DNA of 37,774 bases from Lachnospiraceae bacterium (GCA_022768825.1 JALEJB010000034.1:1-37774), one strand, 5' to 3'; positions 10,293 to 20,569 are shown, counted from the first letter of the stretch. A program made the numbers and translations. The notes: generated by a model from the letters alone, not told the origin.

Positions 10293-10691
10293 ATGGATGT
10301 GAGACCTTGCAGAAGATGTAAAAGACTATTTAATTATATTTCAGGACAGCCGATCTGTCCCGAATGCAGGGATATATTGGAAAAGAAATTTGTCGTGGTC
10401 AAAGAGTATATCCGCGAGAATCCGCGAGCAACCTTGCAGGAGATCTCCGATGACAATGAGGTACCTGTTTCCCAGTTAAAGCAGTGGGTGAGAGAAGAAC
10501 GCCTTTCCTTTTCGGAGAATTCGCCGGTCGGGTTGGATTGTGAGAAGTGCGGGGCGATGATCCGCACCGGGCGTTACTGCGCAAACTGCAAGGATAAGGT
10601 GACCCAGACTCTGAGCGGACTGATCAAGCAGAAGGATGACGGGATCCGTATCAGCGACTGGGGCGATAAGAAGAACCGTATGCGATTTTAA
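10293..10691 (+). CDS. yvyF: Flagellar operon protein, YvyF-like (zinc-ribbon/HTH)
   Basis: MDVRPCRRCKRLFNYISGQPICPECRDILEKKFVVVKEYIRENPRATLQEISDDNEVPVSQLKQWVREERL; follows comFC as in B. subtilis comFC-yvyF. Confidence 0.8.
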   Translation: MDVRPCRRCKRLFNYISGQPICPECRDILEKKFVVVKEYIRENPRATLQEISDDNEVPVSQLKQWVREERLSFSENSPVGLDCEKCGAMIRTGRYCANCKDKVTQTLSGLIKQKDDGIRISDWGDKKNRMRF

Positions 10692-10710
10692 AAACAAGTT
10701 TTTTGGAACA

Positions 10711-10742
10711 AAAGAGACCGCTGCAAATGCAGCGGTCTCTTT
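10711..10742 (+). terminator. Rho-independent-like hairpin after yvyF
   Basis: AAAGAGACCGCTGC-aaat-GCAGCGGTCTCTTT perfect 14-bp stem; the T tract is short. Confidence 0.8.
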
Positions 10743-10778
10743 GCGCTGTTGCCTGCCACCCGGCTAGATGGAAAAGCT

Positions 10779-10807
10779 TTGTATTTCTGTAAAACATATG
10801 CTATAAT
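10779..10807 (+). promoter_or_regulatory. Putative sigma-A promoter upstream of the membrane protein/cdaA operon
   Basis: TTGTAT (10779-10784), 17-nt spacer, TATAAT (10802-10807), downstream of the yvyF terminator. Confidence 0.5.
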
Positions 10808-10856
10808 GATTTATAACTGTATCTATATCTATTTTTGAAAATAACGGAGTGGAACT

Positions 10857-11258
10857 ATGATTCATAATGACCGGGTGCGTCAGATGGTAAAGCTGGAAAC
10901 ATTTGAACATCAGAAAGGTGAACAATACTTTTCCGTTGTCAAATACTTTCGCAACGATTATGTCTGGCTGCATATATTAAAAGCCTTTGTGGCAGGAACC
11001 GTAAGCTTTGGTCTGATGGTCGGTATGTGGGCGCTGGCTGAGATGGAATACCTGATGGAAACCATTCATACCATGGATCTGCAGGCATTTGCGGTGAGTC
11101 TGCTGCTGAAATATTTCGTGTTTATCGGGATCTATCTGGCAGGCATCTTTTGCTATGCACATGCCACCTATACCCGTGCGAGACGAGAAGTGAAAAGCTA
11201 TAGACGCCACCTTCAGCGCGTCATAAAAAGCTTTGAAGGAGACGGAGGAGACGCATGA
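10857..11258 (+). CDS. Uncharacterised small membrane protein (about 2 TM)
   Basis: 133 aa with two hydrophobic segments (LKAFVAGTVSFGLMVGMWAL; LLLKYFVFIGIYLAGIFCYA) and a basic C-terminal tail; overlaps the next ORF by 4 nt. Confidence 0.75.
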   Translation: MIHNDRVRQMVKLETFEHQKGEQYFSVVKYFRNDYVWLHILKAFVAGTVSFGLMVGMWALAEMEYLMETIHTMDLQAFAVSLLLKYFVFIGIYLAGIFCYAHATYTRARREVKSYRRHLQRVIKSFEGDGGDA

Positions 11259-12253
11259 CAGTATTATTGGAAATGAAAGAACGGATAGAAAGCTTTTACA
11301 GCAGGTTCGAAGTATATCTATTACCTTTGATCCGCGGCTTGCTGGCTTTTACTACATTTATGATGATCCGCGGGCAGCTCGGATATATGACAAAATTAAA
11401 CAGTCTGACATTGATCGTAGTATTATCGCTGACCTGCGCGCTGCTTCCGGTCAATATGATTGCGGTATTCGCGACACTTATGGTGCTGTTGCATCTGTTT
11501 GAATTGTCAAAGGCCGCCTGCCTGTTTACACTGCTTGTATTTTTTAGTTTATATTTATTATATTTTCGTCTGGTGCCGAAGAAAAGCTATTATGTGATCC
11601 TGACACCGATTGCATTTGTATTTCAGATTCCGTTTGTGATCCCGGTGATCGTAGGACTGCTGGAGCGAAATCCGGGAGCGATCATATCCATGGCGATCGG
11701 CGGGGTGGTCTACTACCTGCTGCATGGGATTGCGTTGAACGCGGCGGCGATCTCGGATATGCAGGAAGACGAATCCATCATCACGAAGTTTTCGGACGTA
11801 CTGAGCCAGTTTTTCAGAAACCGCGAGATGATCGCAATGGTTCTTCTGTTGGTGCTGGCGGCGTTGATCATCTGGTTTATGCGCAGACTGTCCTATAATT
11901 ATGCATGGACGATCGCAATCGTGACGGGATGCCTGGTACAGTTTGTCGTATGCGTGATCTACAGACTGCAGATGAAGCTTTCATTATCTTTGATCGCGAC
12001 CTTTATCAGCCTGCTGATCAGTATTCTGATCGGTCTGCTCCTGCAGTTCTTCTGTTTTAATCTGGACTATACGAGGACCGAGCGGGTGCAGTTCGAGGAT
12101 GATGAATATTACTATTATGTGAAGGCAATTCCGAAGCGGTATGTATCCGGAAAAGAGAAAAAAGTAAAGAAATTTACAGGTGACGATGTCCGCCTGACGC
12201 GCAGGGATCTGGCGCATGAAATGGATATCGATGAGAGATTACTGGATGATTAG
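11255..12253 (+). CDS. Uncharacterised polytopic membrane protein
   Basis: 332 aa, several hydrophobic segments, cytosolic-looking C-terminus ...ERVQFEDDEYYYYVKAIPKRYVSGKEKKVKKF; directly upstream of cdaA. Confidence 0.8.
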   Translation: MTVLLEMKERIESFYSRFEVYLLPLIRGLLAFTTFMMIRGQLGYMTKLNSLTLIVVLSLTCALLPVNMIAVFATLMVLLHLFELSKAACLFTLLVFFSLYLLYFRLVPKKSYYVILTPIAFVFQIPFVIPVIVGLLERNPGAIISMAIGGVVYYLLHGIALNAAAISDMQEDESIITKFSDVLSQFFRNREMIAMVLLLVLAALIIWFMRRLSYNYAWTIAIVTGCLVQFVVCVIYRLQMKLSLSLIATFISLLISILIGLLLQFFCFNLDYTRTERVQFEDDEYYYYVKAIPKRYVSGKEKKVKKFTGDDVRLTRRDLAHEMDIDERLLDD

Positions 12254-12270
12254 CAGAAAGGGGACACTTT

Positions 12271-13173
12271 GTGAAGGGACTACTGAGTTCGCTGTTGGCA
12301 TTTCGTGCAAAATATTTATTCTGGCTGACCGTACCCACGATCACGATCACAGATATCGTTGAGATCATTATCATTGCATTTTTGATTTATCACCTCTTTG
12401 TATGGATCAAAAATACAAGAGCCTGGGCACTGTTTCGCGGAATCATTGTGATATTTGTGTTTGTAATACTGGCGGCAATATTCCAAATGAATACGATTTT
12501 ATGGATTGCGGGGAAAGCAATCAACGTAGGAATCATTGCGTTGGCGGTTGTATTTCAGCCCGAGCTTCGTCATGCCCTGGATCAGCTGGGACGCAAGCGC
12601 TTCTTTGCAGATCTCTTTAGCTGGGATCTGGAACATGCGGTCAGACGTTTTGATGACCGGACGATCAATGAGCTGGTAAAAGGCACGTTTGAGATGGCAA
12701 AGGTAAAAACGGGTGCTTTGATCGTCGTGGAAAAAGATTTCCAGCTGAAGGAATACGAGAGAACGGGAATTGCTCTGGATTCCCTCGTTTCCAGTCAGCT
12801 TCTGATCAATATATTTGAAAAAAACACACCGCTCCATGACGGAGCCATCATTGTCCGGGGCAATCGCGTGGTGTCGGCGACCTGCTACCTTCCGCTTTCC
12901 GACAATATGGAGCTGGATAAAGGGCTTGGAACCAGACACCGCGCCGCAGTCGGAATCAGCGAAGTGAGCGATTCCATGACGATCATTGTTTCGGAGGAAA
13001 CCGGAGCTGTCTCTGTAGCGGAAGGAGGACGCATTCTGCGCGCGCTGGATGAGCAGAAGTTGCGGGAACTTCTGATGGGACTGCAGAAGGCGCAATATGG
13101 AGAAAATAAGATGCAACGGTTAAAGAGGAGGTTGACACATGCTGCGGAAAATAGTGAAGACAGTCGCCAGTAA
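12271..13173 (+). CDS. cdaA: Diadenylate cyclase (c-di-AMP synthase) CdaA
   Basis: N-terminal TM segments, then DGAIIV (PLHDGAIIVRGNRV) and GTRHRAAVGISEVSD, the DAC-domain signatures; GTG start. Confidence 0.95.
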   Translation: MKGLLSSLLAFRAKYLFWLTVPTITITDIVEIIIIAFLIYHLFVWIKNTRAWALFRGIIVIFVFVILAAIFQMNTILWIAGKAINVGIIALAVVFQPELRHALDQLGRKRFFADLFSWDLEHAVRRFDDRTINELVKGTFEMAKVKTGALIVVEKDFQLKEYERTGIALDSLVSSQLLINIFEKNTPLHDGAIIVRGNRVVSATCYLPLSDNMELDKGLGTRHRAAVGISEVSDSMTIIVSEETGAVSVAEGGRILRALDEQKLRELLMGLQKAQYGENKMQRLKRRLTHAAENSEDSRQ

Positions 13174-14509
13174 TTTTGGGCTGAAAGTTTTGGCAGCAGT
13201 TTTTGCGGTCATTCTCTGGCTGGTTGTCGTAAATATTGATGATCCAAAAATAAATAAACAGTATACGACAAGCGTCGTCATCGAGAATGCGGACTATCTG
13301 ACCAATCAGGGCAAATATTTTCAGGTTCTCAACGACAGTAATACGGTCGTATTTACTGTGACGGCAAAGAGAAGTTATATCGAAAAACTCAGCAGTACGG
13401 ATTTTAAGGCGACTGCGGATATGAAAAACGCGGAAATTGACGGTACGAATAACACCGCCCGGGTCCCGATCGAGGTGACAGCGGTGCGTTACAGTGGGCA
13501 GGTGACGATCACCAAGGCCACACAGAATATGGAGATTAGTCTGGAAGATCTGCTTCAGGCACAATTTGTGATCGGTTCAGCCACAACCGGTCAACTGGCA
13601 GAGGGCTGTGCACTCGGTGAAGTGACGGTATCGCCGAACCTGTTAAAGGTATCCGGTCCGGAATCGGTGGTGAGCCGGATTGACCATGTGACGGCAAGCA
13701 TTAATGTCACAGGAGTCAGCTCCGATGTAGTAGACAGTGTGATCCCGGTGTTGTATGACACAGAAGGAAATACGATTGATACCACTGATCTTACGATCAA
13801 TTTATCAACGGTAACAGTGACTGCCAACGTATTGGATACCAAGGACGTGTCTGTGATCGTGAACGTATCCGGCACACCGGCAGAAGGATTTGATTTTGTG
13901 GATATGTCAATTGAACCGGAGACATTAAAGATTAAGGGTACCTCGTCCGCATTGAATCATGTCACATCCATTACGATCCCGGCTACTGCAATGGACATAT
14001 CGGGAACAAGAGGGGATATCACCCAGACCATCGACGTCACAGAGTATCTGCCGAAGGGTGTGACACTTGCCGATCCAAGCAAGTATAAGATCACGGCGAC
14101 AGCGCATATCGCCCAGCAGGCATCAAAGACGCTGAGTATTTTTACATCCGGCATTCAGGTGCTGAATCTTTCGGACGGTTTGACGCTGAAATTCGACAAC
14201 GCAGTGGTACGTGTGCCGATCGAGGGAAGCAAGGAAGCAGTTGACCGTTTGAATGGCTCTAATGTATCCGCAAGTGTGGACGCATCGGGACTGACCGAGG
14301 GCAATCATGAACTCGAGCTGATTTTGGAAGTAGAAGCCGGTGTGGAACACGCCAGAGTGATGGTTCCGGTGACGATCAGTGTCGGTGAGGATGTGCCGCA
14401 GCAGCCGGATGACAATGAACCGGATATGACGGATGAGCCGACAGACGATAACAATAACAATAATAACAATAACAATAACACCGCAGAAGACGGTGACTTG
14501 GAGGAATAG
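13139..14509 (+). CDS. cdaR: YbbR-domain protein, CdaA regulator (CdaR)
   Basis: Signal-anchor ...KVLAAVFAVILWLVVVNIDDP and repeated YbbR-like beta domains; lies between cdaA and glmM; poly-Asn C-terminal tract. Confidence 0.9.
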   Translation: MLRKIVKTVASNFGLKVLAAVFAVILWLVVVNIDDPKINKQYTTSVVIENADYLTNQGKYFQVLNDSNTVVFTVTAKRSYIEKLSSTDFKATADMKNAEIDGTNNTARVPIEVTAVRYSGQVTITKATQNMEISLEDLLQAQFVIGSATTGQLAEGCALGEVTVSPNLLKVSGPESVVSRIDHVTASINVTGVSSDVVDSVIPVLYDTEGNTIDTTDLTINLSTVTVTANVLDTKDVSVIVNVSGTPAEGFDFVDMSIEPETLKIKGTSSALNHVTSITIPATAMDISGTRGDITQTIDVTEYLPKGVTLADPSKYKITATAHIAQQASKTLSIFTSGIQVLNLSDGLTLKFDNAVVRVPIEGSKEAVDRLNGSNVSASVDASGLTEGNHELELILEVEAGVEHARVMVPVTISVGEDVPQQPDDNEPDMTDEPTDDNNNNNNNNNNTAEDGDLEE

Positions 14510-14514
14510 AGGAA

Positions 14515-15864
14515 ATGTCGAGACTATTTGGAACAGATGGGGTGCGCGGCGTAGCCGGTTCGGAGCTGACGATCGAGCTGGCCATGAAGCTTGGTCAGGC
14601 AGGAGCATATGTGTTAACCAAAGAAAAAGCACATAAGCCAACGATCCTGGTCGGATGCGATACAAGAATTTCGGGAGGGATGCTTGCCAATGCACTGGTT
14701 GCCGGAATCTGTTCGGTTGGTGCGGATGCGATCCATGTCGGGGTGCTTCCGACGCCGGCAGTGGCCTATCTGACAAGAAAACATAAAGTAGATGCCGGAG
14801 TTGTGATCTCCGCATCTCACAATCCAATGGAATTCAACGGAATCAAATTCTTTAACGGAGAGGGCTACAAGCTATCCGACAGCTTAGAGGATGAGATCGA
14901 GCAGTTGATCGCATCAAATATGGCAGGGGTATCACTCCCTACCGGATCAAGTATTGGAAAAGTCGAATATCGTTTTGATATGCAGGATGAATACATCCGA
15001 TTCATGAAGAAATGTGTGCCGGTTGACTTGAAGGGAATGCGTATCGTGATCGACTGTGCCGAGGGCGCAAGCTATCAGACTTCGGTTCAGACACTGCAGC
15101 AGCTGGGAGCAGATCTGATTCCGCTGCATATCTCGCCGGACGGCACCAATATCAACTCCAACTGCGGAAGTACCCATATGGGCGAACTGCAGGCAAGAGT
15201 CGTATATGAGAAGGCCGATCTGGGGCTGGCGTTTGATGGGGATGCAGACCGCCTGCTTGCCGTGGATGAAAACGGAAATGTGGTGGACGGAGATAAGCTT
15301 TTGGCGATCTGTGGCAATCACATGAAAAATAAGGGAACACTGAAAAAAGACACCATTGTGGTAACCGTGATGTCAAATCTCGGATTTTTCCGCATGTGCG
15401 ACCGGGAAGGACTGCATGCAGAGAAAACAAAGGTGGGAGACCGCTATGTATTGGAAAACATGCTGGAAAACGGCTACAACATCGGCGGGGAACAGAGCGG
15501 ACACATCATTTTTCTGGATGACAATACCACTGGCGACGGACTGCTTTCCGCGTTGCATCTCCTGGAGGTCATGGTAGAGACCAAAAAGCCTTTAAGTGAG
15601 CTGGCACAGATCATGGAAGTCTATCCGCAGGCACTGGTCAATGCCAAAGTGCCGAATCACAAGAAAGAAGCATTTATGGATTATCCGGATATCGCGGATG
15701 CGATCGAAGAACTGGAAAGAAAATTTGACGGAGAAGGCCGTGTGCTGATCCGCCCGTCCGGAACAGAGCCGTTGGTGCGCGTCATGATCGAGGGAAAGGA
15801 TCAGTCGGTCATCGAAGAAGAAGCGCATAAGCTGGCGGGTCTGATCACAAGAATTATCGTGTAA
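14515..15864 (+). CDS. glmM: Phosphoglucosamine mutase
   Basis: MSRLFGTDGVRGVAG; active site ISASHNPMEFNGIK; DGDADR; RPSGTEPLVRVMIEG. Confidence 0.97.
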   Translation: MSRLFGTDGVRGVAGSELTIELAMKLGQAGAYVLTKEKAHKPTILVGCDTRISGGMLANALVAGICSVGADAIHVGVLPTPAVAYLTRKHKVDAGVVISASHNPMEFNGIKFFNGEGYKLSDSLEDEIEQLIASNMAGVSLPTGSSIGKVEYRFDMQDEYIRFMKKCVPVDLKGMRIVIDCAEGASYQTSVQTLQQLGADLIPLHISPDGTNINSNCGSTHMGELQARVVYEKADLGLAFDGDADRLLAVDENGNVVDGDKLLAICGNHMKNKGTLKKDTIVVTVMSNLGFFRMCDREGLHAEKTKVGDRYVLENMLENGYNIGGEQSGHIIFLDDNTTGDGLLSALHLLEVMVETKKPLSELAQIMEVYPQALVNAKVPNHKKEAFMDYPDIADAIEELERKFDGEGRVLIRPSGTEPLVRVMIEGKDQSVIEEEAHKLAGLITRIIV

Positions 15865-15890
15865 TACTATATGTCTGGGGGACACTGGAA

Positions 15891-16154
15891 ATGGTTACGA
15901 AAAAAGTAAAAATTATCAATCCGACCGGATTGCATCTGCGACCGGCGGGTATTTTGTGCAATGAAGCAGTCAAATATAAGAGTACGATTCATTTTAAATA
16001 TGGTGACAATGATGCCAATGCCAAGAGTGTGCTGAGCACTTTGGGAGCCGGCATCAAAAGCGGTGAAGAGATTGAATTTGTCTGCGAGGGCGAGGATGAA
16101 GAAGAGGCCATGGCAGCAATGATAGCCGCAGTAGAAAGCGGATTAGGGGAATAG
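15891..16154 (+). CDS. HPr family phosphocarrier protein
   Basis: MVTKKVKIINPTGLHLRPAGILC with the HPr His site (GLHLRPA), 87 aa. Confidence 0.9.
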   Translation: MVTKKVKIINPTGLHLRPAGILCNEAVKYKSTIHFKYGDNDANAKSVLSTLGAGIKSGEEIEFVCEGEDEEEAMAAMIAAVESGLGE

Positions 16155-16158
16155 CAGG

Positions 16159-16998
16159 ATGAAAAAAATATTAGTAACAGGCTGCAACGGACAGCTGGGA
16201 AAAGCCATTCAAAAGGAGTACGAGTCCGAAGCTGTGGAGCTGATCCTGACAGATGTGGCCGATCTGGATATCACAGACAATGCGCAGGTGCTGCAATTTG
16301 TCCGGGAGCACAAACCACAGGTGATCATGAACTGCGCGGCACATACTGCGGTAGACCTGTGTGAGGAGCAATGGGATCTGGCTTATCGGATCAATGCCAT
16401 CGGACCGAGGAATCTCGCCATCGCAGCCACGCAGACGGGTGCAAAGCTTATGCATATTTCCACCGATTATGTATTTTCGGGAGACGGAGATCATCCGTAC
16501 ACCGAGTTTGATCCGGTGGGACCAAATAGTGCCTACGGCAAGACGAAATTAGAAGGGGAACGTTTTGTACAGCAATTTGCGAAAAACTATTTTATCATCC
16601 GTACCGCATGGCTGTACGGAGACGGAAAAAATTTCGTAAAAACGATGCTGAAACTGGCCGGGACCCGAGACAACGTCAGTGTCGTAAAGGATCAGTTTGG
16701 AAGTCCCACAAGCGCAGCAGAACTGGCAAAAATGATGCATCATCTGGAGCCGACGGAAAACTACGGATTATTCCACGGAACCTGCGAGGGAAGCTGTTCC
16801 TGGGCAGACTTCGCGGATGAGATCTTCCGACTGGCAGGACTGCCTACGAAGGTCAACCATATTACGACCGAGGAATACGGATCCGCCACCAAACGTCCGG
16901 CCTATTCGGTATTGGACAATTATATGCTCAGACTGACAACCGATTTTCGCATGGCAGACTGGCAGGATGCGATCAGAGAATATATGGAGGAACAATAG
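16159..16998 (+). CDS. rfbD: dTDP-4-dehydrorhamnose reductase
   Basis: MKKILVTGCNGQLGKAIQKE, STDYVFSGD, YGKTKLEGE, RTAWLYG. Confidence 0.95.
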   Translation: MKKILVTGCNGQLGKAIQKEYESEAVELILTDVADLDITDNAQVLQFVREHKPQVIMNCAAHTAVDLCEEQWDLAYRINAIGPRNLAIAATQTGAKLMHISTDYVFSGDGDHPYTEFDPVGPNSAYGKTKLEGERFVQQFAKNYFIIRTAWLYGDGKNFVKTMLKLAGTRDNVSVVKDQFGSPTSAAELAKMMHHLEPTENYGLFHGTCEGSCSWADFADEIFRLAGLPTKVNHITTEEYGSATKRPAYSVLDNYMLRLTTDFRMADWQDAIREYMEEQ

Positions 16999-18084
16999 AT
17001 GAGAACTTATCTTGTAACAGGCGGTGCCGGCTTTATCGGCTCCAATTATATTCATTACATGCTGGACAAGTATGGGGATGAGATCCGTATCATCAATGTG
17101 GATGTGCTGACCTATGCAGGAAATCTGGAGAATCTGAAGGATATCGAGCAGTTGCCGAATTACAGATTTATCCGTGCGGATATCACAGATAAAGAGGCGA
17201 TCACCAAAATATTTGCGGAAAATGACATTGACCGTGTCGTACACTTTGCGGCAGAGTCCCATGTGGACCGAAGCATTCACAACCCGGAAGTGTTCGTGCA
17301 GACCAATGTCCTTGGCACGGCAGTGATGCTCAATGCAGCCAAAGCGGCATGGGAGAGAGAGGACGGAAGCTTTCTTCCGGGCAAGAAATTTCTGCATGTT
17401 TCCACCGATGAGGTCTATGGATCACTGGATGAGGACGGCGGATATTTTTATGAGACGACGCCTTATGCGCCGCATAGTCCGTACTCTGCAAGCAAGGCTT
17501 CTTCGGACATGCTTGTAAAAGCATACATTGATACGTATCATTTTCCGGCCAATATCACAAACTGTTCGAATAATTACGGACCCTATCAGTTCCCTGAGAA
17601 ATTGATACCGCTGATCATCAACAATGCATTACACGGCAAAAAGCTTCCGGTCTACGGAGACGGCAAAAACGTCCGTGACTGGCTGTACGTCATGGATCAC
17701 GCAAAAGCGATTGATATGGTGCAGGAGCTCGGTTGCCTCGGCGAGACCTACAATGTAGGCGGACACAACGAGAAACAAAACATCGAGATCATCCATATCA
17801 TTTTAGATGTACTGCGCGAAAAACTGCCGGATTCAGATCCCAGAAAAGCACAGATCAGCGAGGATCTGATCACTTATGTAGAGGATCGAAAGGGACATGA
17901 CAGGCGTTATGCCATCGCGCCGGACAAGATCAAAGCGCAGATTGGCTGGGAACCGGAGACGCGGTTTGAAGACGGAATCCGTAAAACCATCGAGTGGTTC
18001 TTTGAAAATGAGGACTGGATGGCGAATGTGACAAGCGGTGATTATCAGAAATATTATGAAGAGATGTATAGCAATCGTAAATAA
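16999..18084 (+). CDS. rfbB: dTDP-glucose 4,6-dehydratase
   Basis: YLVTGGAGFIGSNYIHYML, AAESHVDRSI, STDEVYGSL, YSASKASSD. Confidence 0.96.
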   Translation: MRTYLVTGGAGFIGSNYIHYMLDKYGDEIRIINVDVLTYAGNLENLKDIEQLPNYRFIRADITDKEAITKIFAENDIDRVVHFAAESHVDRSIHNPEVFVQTNVLGTAVMLNAAKAAWEREDGSFLPGKKFLHVSTDEVYGSLDEDGGYFYETTPYAPHSPYSASKASSDMLVKAYIDTYHFPANITNCSNNYGPYQFPEKLIPLIINNALHGKKLPVYGDGKNVRDWLYVMDHAKAIDMVQELGCLGETYNVGGHNEKQNIEIIHIILDVLREKLPDSDPRKAQISEDLITYVEDRKGHDRRYAIAPDKIKAQIGWEPETRFEDGIRKTIEWFFENEDWMANVTSGDYQKYYEEMYSNRK

Positions 18085-19666
18085 AACAAGAAATTATGTG
18101 CAGAGAAACGGATGGAAGAAAGCATTCAAGCGGGGGATCAATGAGATCTACGAGCAGACCCGCCATACAGGTCGCTACATGACCTGGCGGAAACTGAATG
18201 CGCCAAAGCCGGCAGAGCTCGACAAAGTCCAACAGGCAGCAGCGGACAGCGGCATACGGATCCAATATGTATCGGATATCGGGCAGCTGCAGCAGGCACT
18301 GCGGATGCCGGATACCGGGAGCCAATATATCGGTATCGTCCATCCTGCGGACATGCTGGAACCATACGCAACCGAGTACTGTCAGGCATATCTGGCAAAG
18401 CATCCGGACACAGATCTATTGTATACGGATGAAGACAGCTATACAACAGAGGGTGAATCACAGATCATTTATGCAAATCCGGTGTTAAAGCCGGATTTCA
18501 ATCTTGATATGCTAAGAAGCAGAAATTATCTGGGCGGACTGGTGTTGATTCGTACACAATTTTTGCGACAGGTACTGCCTTCCCTGCACACACCGAAGGA
18601 AGCATCCGGTGAATATGACTTATATCTGCGCTGCATCGAACAGACGAAAGCGGTTCGACATCTCCCAAGGATCCTGTATCACAGACAGGGCAGACCGGTG
18701 CAGGAAGCAAAGCACAATGAGGCCATATTAGACGCTCACTATGAGCGCATGGGGATTCCTGCCACGGCAGAGTATGATGCGGTCACGGGAATGTATCGGA
18801 CACACTATCACTGGGAGGAGACCCCGCTGGTCTCCATCAATATACCAAATAAGGACCATATCGATGATCTGTCTACCTGTGTGGAATCCATCCTGAAACA
18901 GGCCACGTATCCGAATATCGAGATCGTGATCATCGAGAACAACAGTACCGAGCAGCAGACTTTTGACTATTATGAGAAGCTGCAGAAACGGGACGCGCGC
19001 ATCCGCGTCATCACCTGGAAGGATGCGTTTAACTATGCGGCGATCACCAATTTCGGCGTGAAGCATTCCAGGGGAGAATATATTCTTCTGATGAATAACG
19101 ATGTGGAAGTGATCGAGCCGGACTTTATACAGGAAATGCTTGGATTTGCGCAAAGAAGCGACGTGGGAATCTGCGGTGCAAGGCTGCTGTATTTTGACGA
19201 TACGATCCAGCACGCAGGAGTCATCGTAGGTCTTGGTGGAATCTGCGGGGAAGCATTTCAGGGCACCCCACAGGAAGACGGCGGCTACGACAATCGTATT
19301 TTTACCACGCAGGATTACAGCGCGGTGACGGCGGCATGTCTCATGACAAAGAAATCCGTCTTTGAGGCGGTAGGAGGCATGGATGAAGATCTGATCGTCG
19401 CCTATAACGATATTGATTATTGCCTGAGGGTGCGCGCTTTGGGCAAGCTGGTGGTCTACAATCCGTATGCCCTGCTTCACCATTATGAGTACAAGTCCAG
19501 AGGACTGGAAAATACAAAAGCAAAGCTTGAACGATACAACCGGGAAGTAGACATATTCACCGCAAGACACAGAGAAATGATAGAAAAAGGAGATCCATAC
19601 TACAACAGAAATCTGACCAGACGATACAAGGATTTTTCGTTGCGGCGTGTGGAACTGTTCAAATAA
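18038..19666 (+). CDS. Family 2 glycosyltransferase (partial N-terminal GT2-like region plus complete GT2 domain)
   Basis: VSINIPNKDHIDDLSTCVESIL...IIENNST...LLMNNDVEV...IVAYNDIDYCLRVRALG; upstream half resembles the tail of another GT2 domain (HPDTDLLYTDEDSY...LKPDFNLDMLRSRNYLGGLVLIR). Confidence 0.88.
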   Translation: MIIRNIMKRCIAIVNKTRNYVQRNGWKKAFKRGINEIYEQTRHTGRYMTWRKLNAPKPAELDKVQQAAADSGIRIQYVSDIGQLQQALRMPDTGSQYIGIVHPADMLEPYATEYCQAYLAKHPDTDLLYTDEDSYTTEGESQIIYANPVLKPDFNLDMLRSRNYLGGLVLIRTQFLRQVLPSLHTPKEASGEYDLYLRCIEQTKAVRHLPRILYHRQGRPVQEAKHNEAILDAHYERMGIPATAEYDAVTGMYRTHYHWEETPLVSINIPNKDHIDDLSTCVESILKQATYPNIEIVIIENNSTEQQTFDYYEKLQKRDARIRVITWKDAFNYAAITNFGVKHSRGEYILLMNNDVEVIEPDFIQEMLGFAQRSDVGICGARLLYFDDTIQHAGVIVGLGGICGEAFQGTPQEDGGYDNRIFTTQDYSAVTAACLMTKKSVFEAVGGMDEDLIVAYNDIDYCLRVRALGKLVVYNPYALLHHYEYKSRGLENTKAKLERYNREVDIFTARHREMIEKGDPYYNRNLTRRYKDFSLRRVELFK

Positions 19667-19690
19667 TCAGATCATAGGGAGGATTTCATC

Positions 19691-20569
19691 ATGAAAGGAA
19701 TCATATTGGCAGGCGGATCCGGTACCAGACTGTATCCTTTGACCAAAGCCATTTCAAAACAGATCATGCCGGTTTACGATAAACCGATGATCTATTATCC
19801 ATTGTCGATCCTGATGCTGGCGGGGATCCGCGAGGTGCTGATCATCTCGACACCGCGGGATCTTCCGGTGTTCCGGGAGCTTCTCGGAACCGGCGAGCAG
19901 CTGGGCATGCGCTTTTCGTATGCCGTTCAGGAGCAGCCGAGAGGTCTTGCAGACGCATTTATCATCGGAGAAGATTTCATCGGGGATGACGCGGTAGCAT
20001 TGGTGCTGGGCGACAATATCTTTTACGGCCAGAGCTTTTCCAAGGTGCTGGTTCGCGTAACCGAGCGCACGCAGAAGACGCCGGGAGCGACGATCTTCGG
20101 CTATTATGTCAGAGACCCGAGAGAGTACGGGGTGGTAGAATTTGATGAGACGGGAAAAGCGATCTCAATAGAAGAAAAACCACAGGAACCAAAATCCAAT
20201 TATGCGGTTCCGGGTCTGTACTTCTACGACAATGACGTGGTGGACATTGCCAAAAATGTCAAGCCGTCCGCCCGTGGTGAGATCGAGATCACATCGATCA
20301 ACAACGAATATTTAAATCGCGGAACCCTGCAGGTAGAGACGCTTGGCAGAGGCTTTGCGTGGCTGGACACCGGCAATCATGATTCCCTGCTGGATGCAGC
20401 GGATTTCGTGGCAGCCTTCCAGAAGAGGCAAGGCTTATATATCTCCTGCATCGAGGAGATTGCATACAAGAGAGGCTTTATCAGTCGCGAGCAGTTAGTT
20501 GAGCTGGCACAGCCGCTCACCAAGACCGCCTACGGAAAATACTTAATGGAGATTGCAGAGGGATTATAA
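19691..20569 (+). CDS. rfbA: Glucose-1-phosphate thymidylyltransferase
   Basis: [39 protein letters not shown]. Confidence 0.97.
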   Translation: MKGIILAGGSGTRLYPLTKAISKQIMPVYDKPMIYYPLSILMLAGIREVLIISTPRDLPVFRELLGTGEQLGMRFSYAVQEQPRGLADAFIIGEDFIGDDAVALVLGDNIFYGQSFSKVLVRVTERTQKTPGATIFGYYVRDPREYGVVEFDETGKAISIEEKPQEPKSNYAVPGLYFYDNDVVDIAKNVKPSARGEIEITSINNEYLNRGTLQVETLGRGFAWLDTGNHDSLLDAADFVAAFQKRQGLYISCIEEIAYKRGFISREQLVELAQPLTKTAYGKYLMEIAEGL

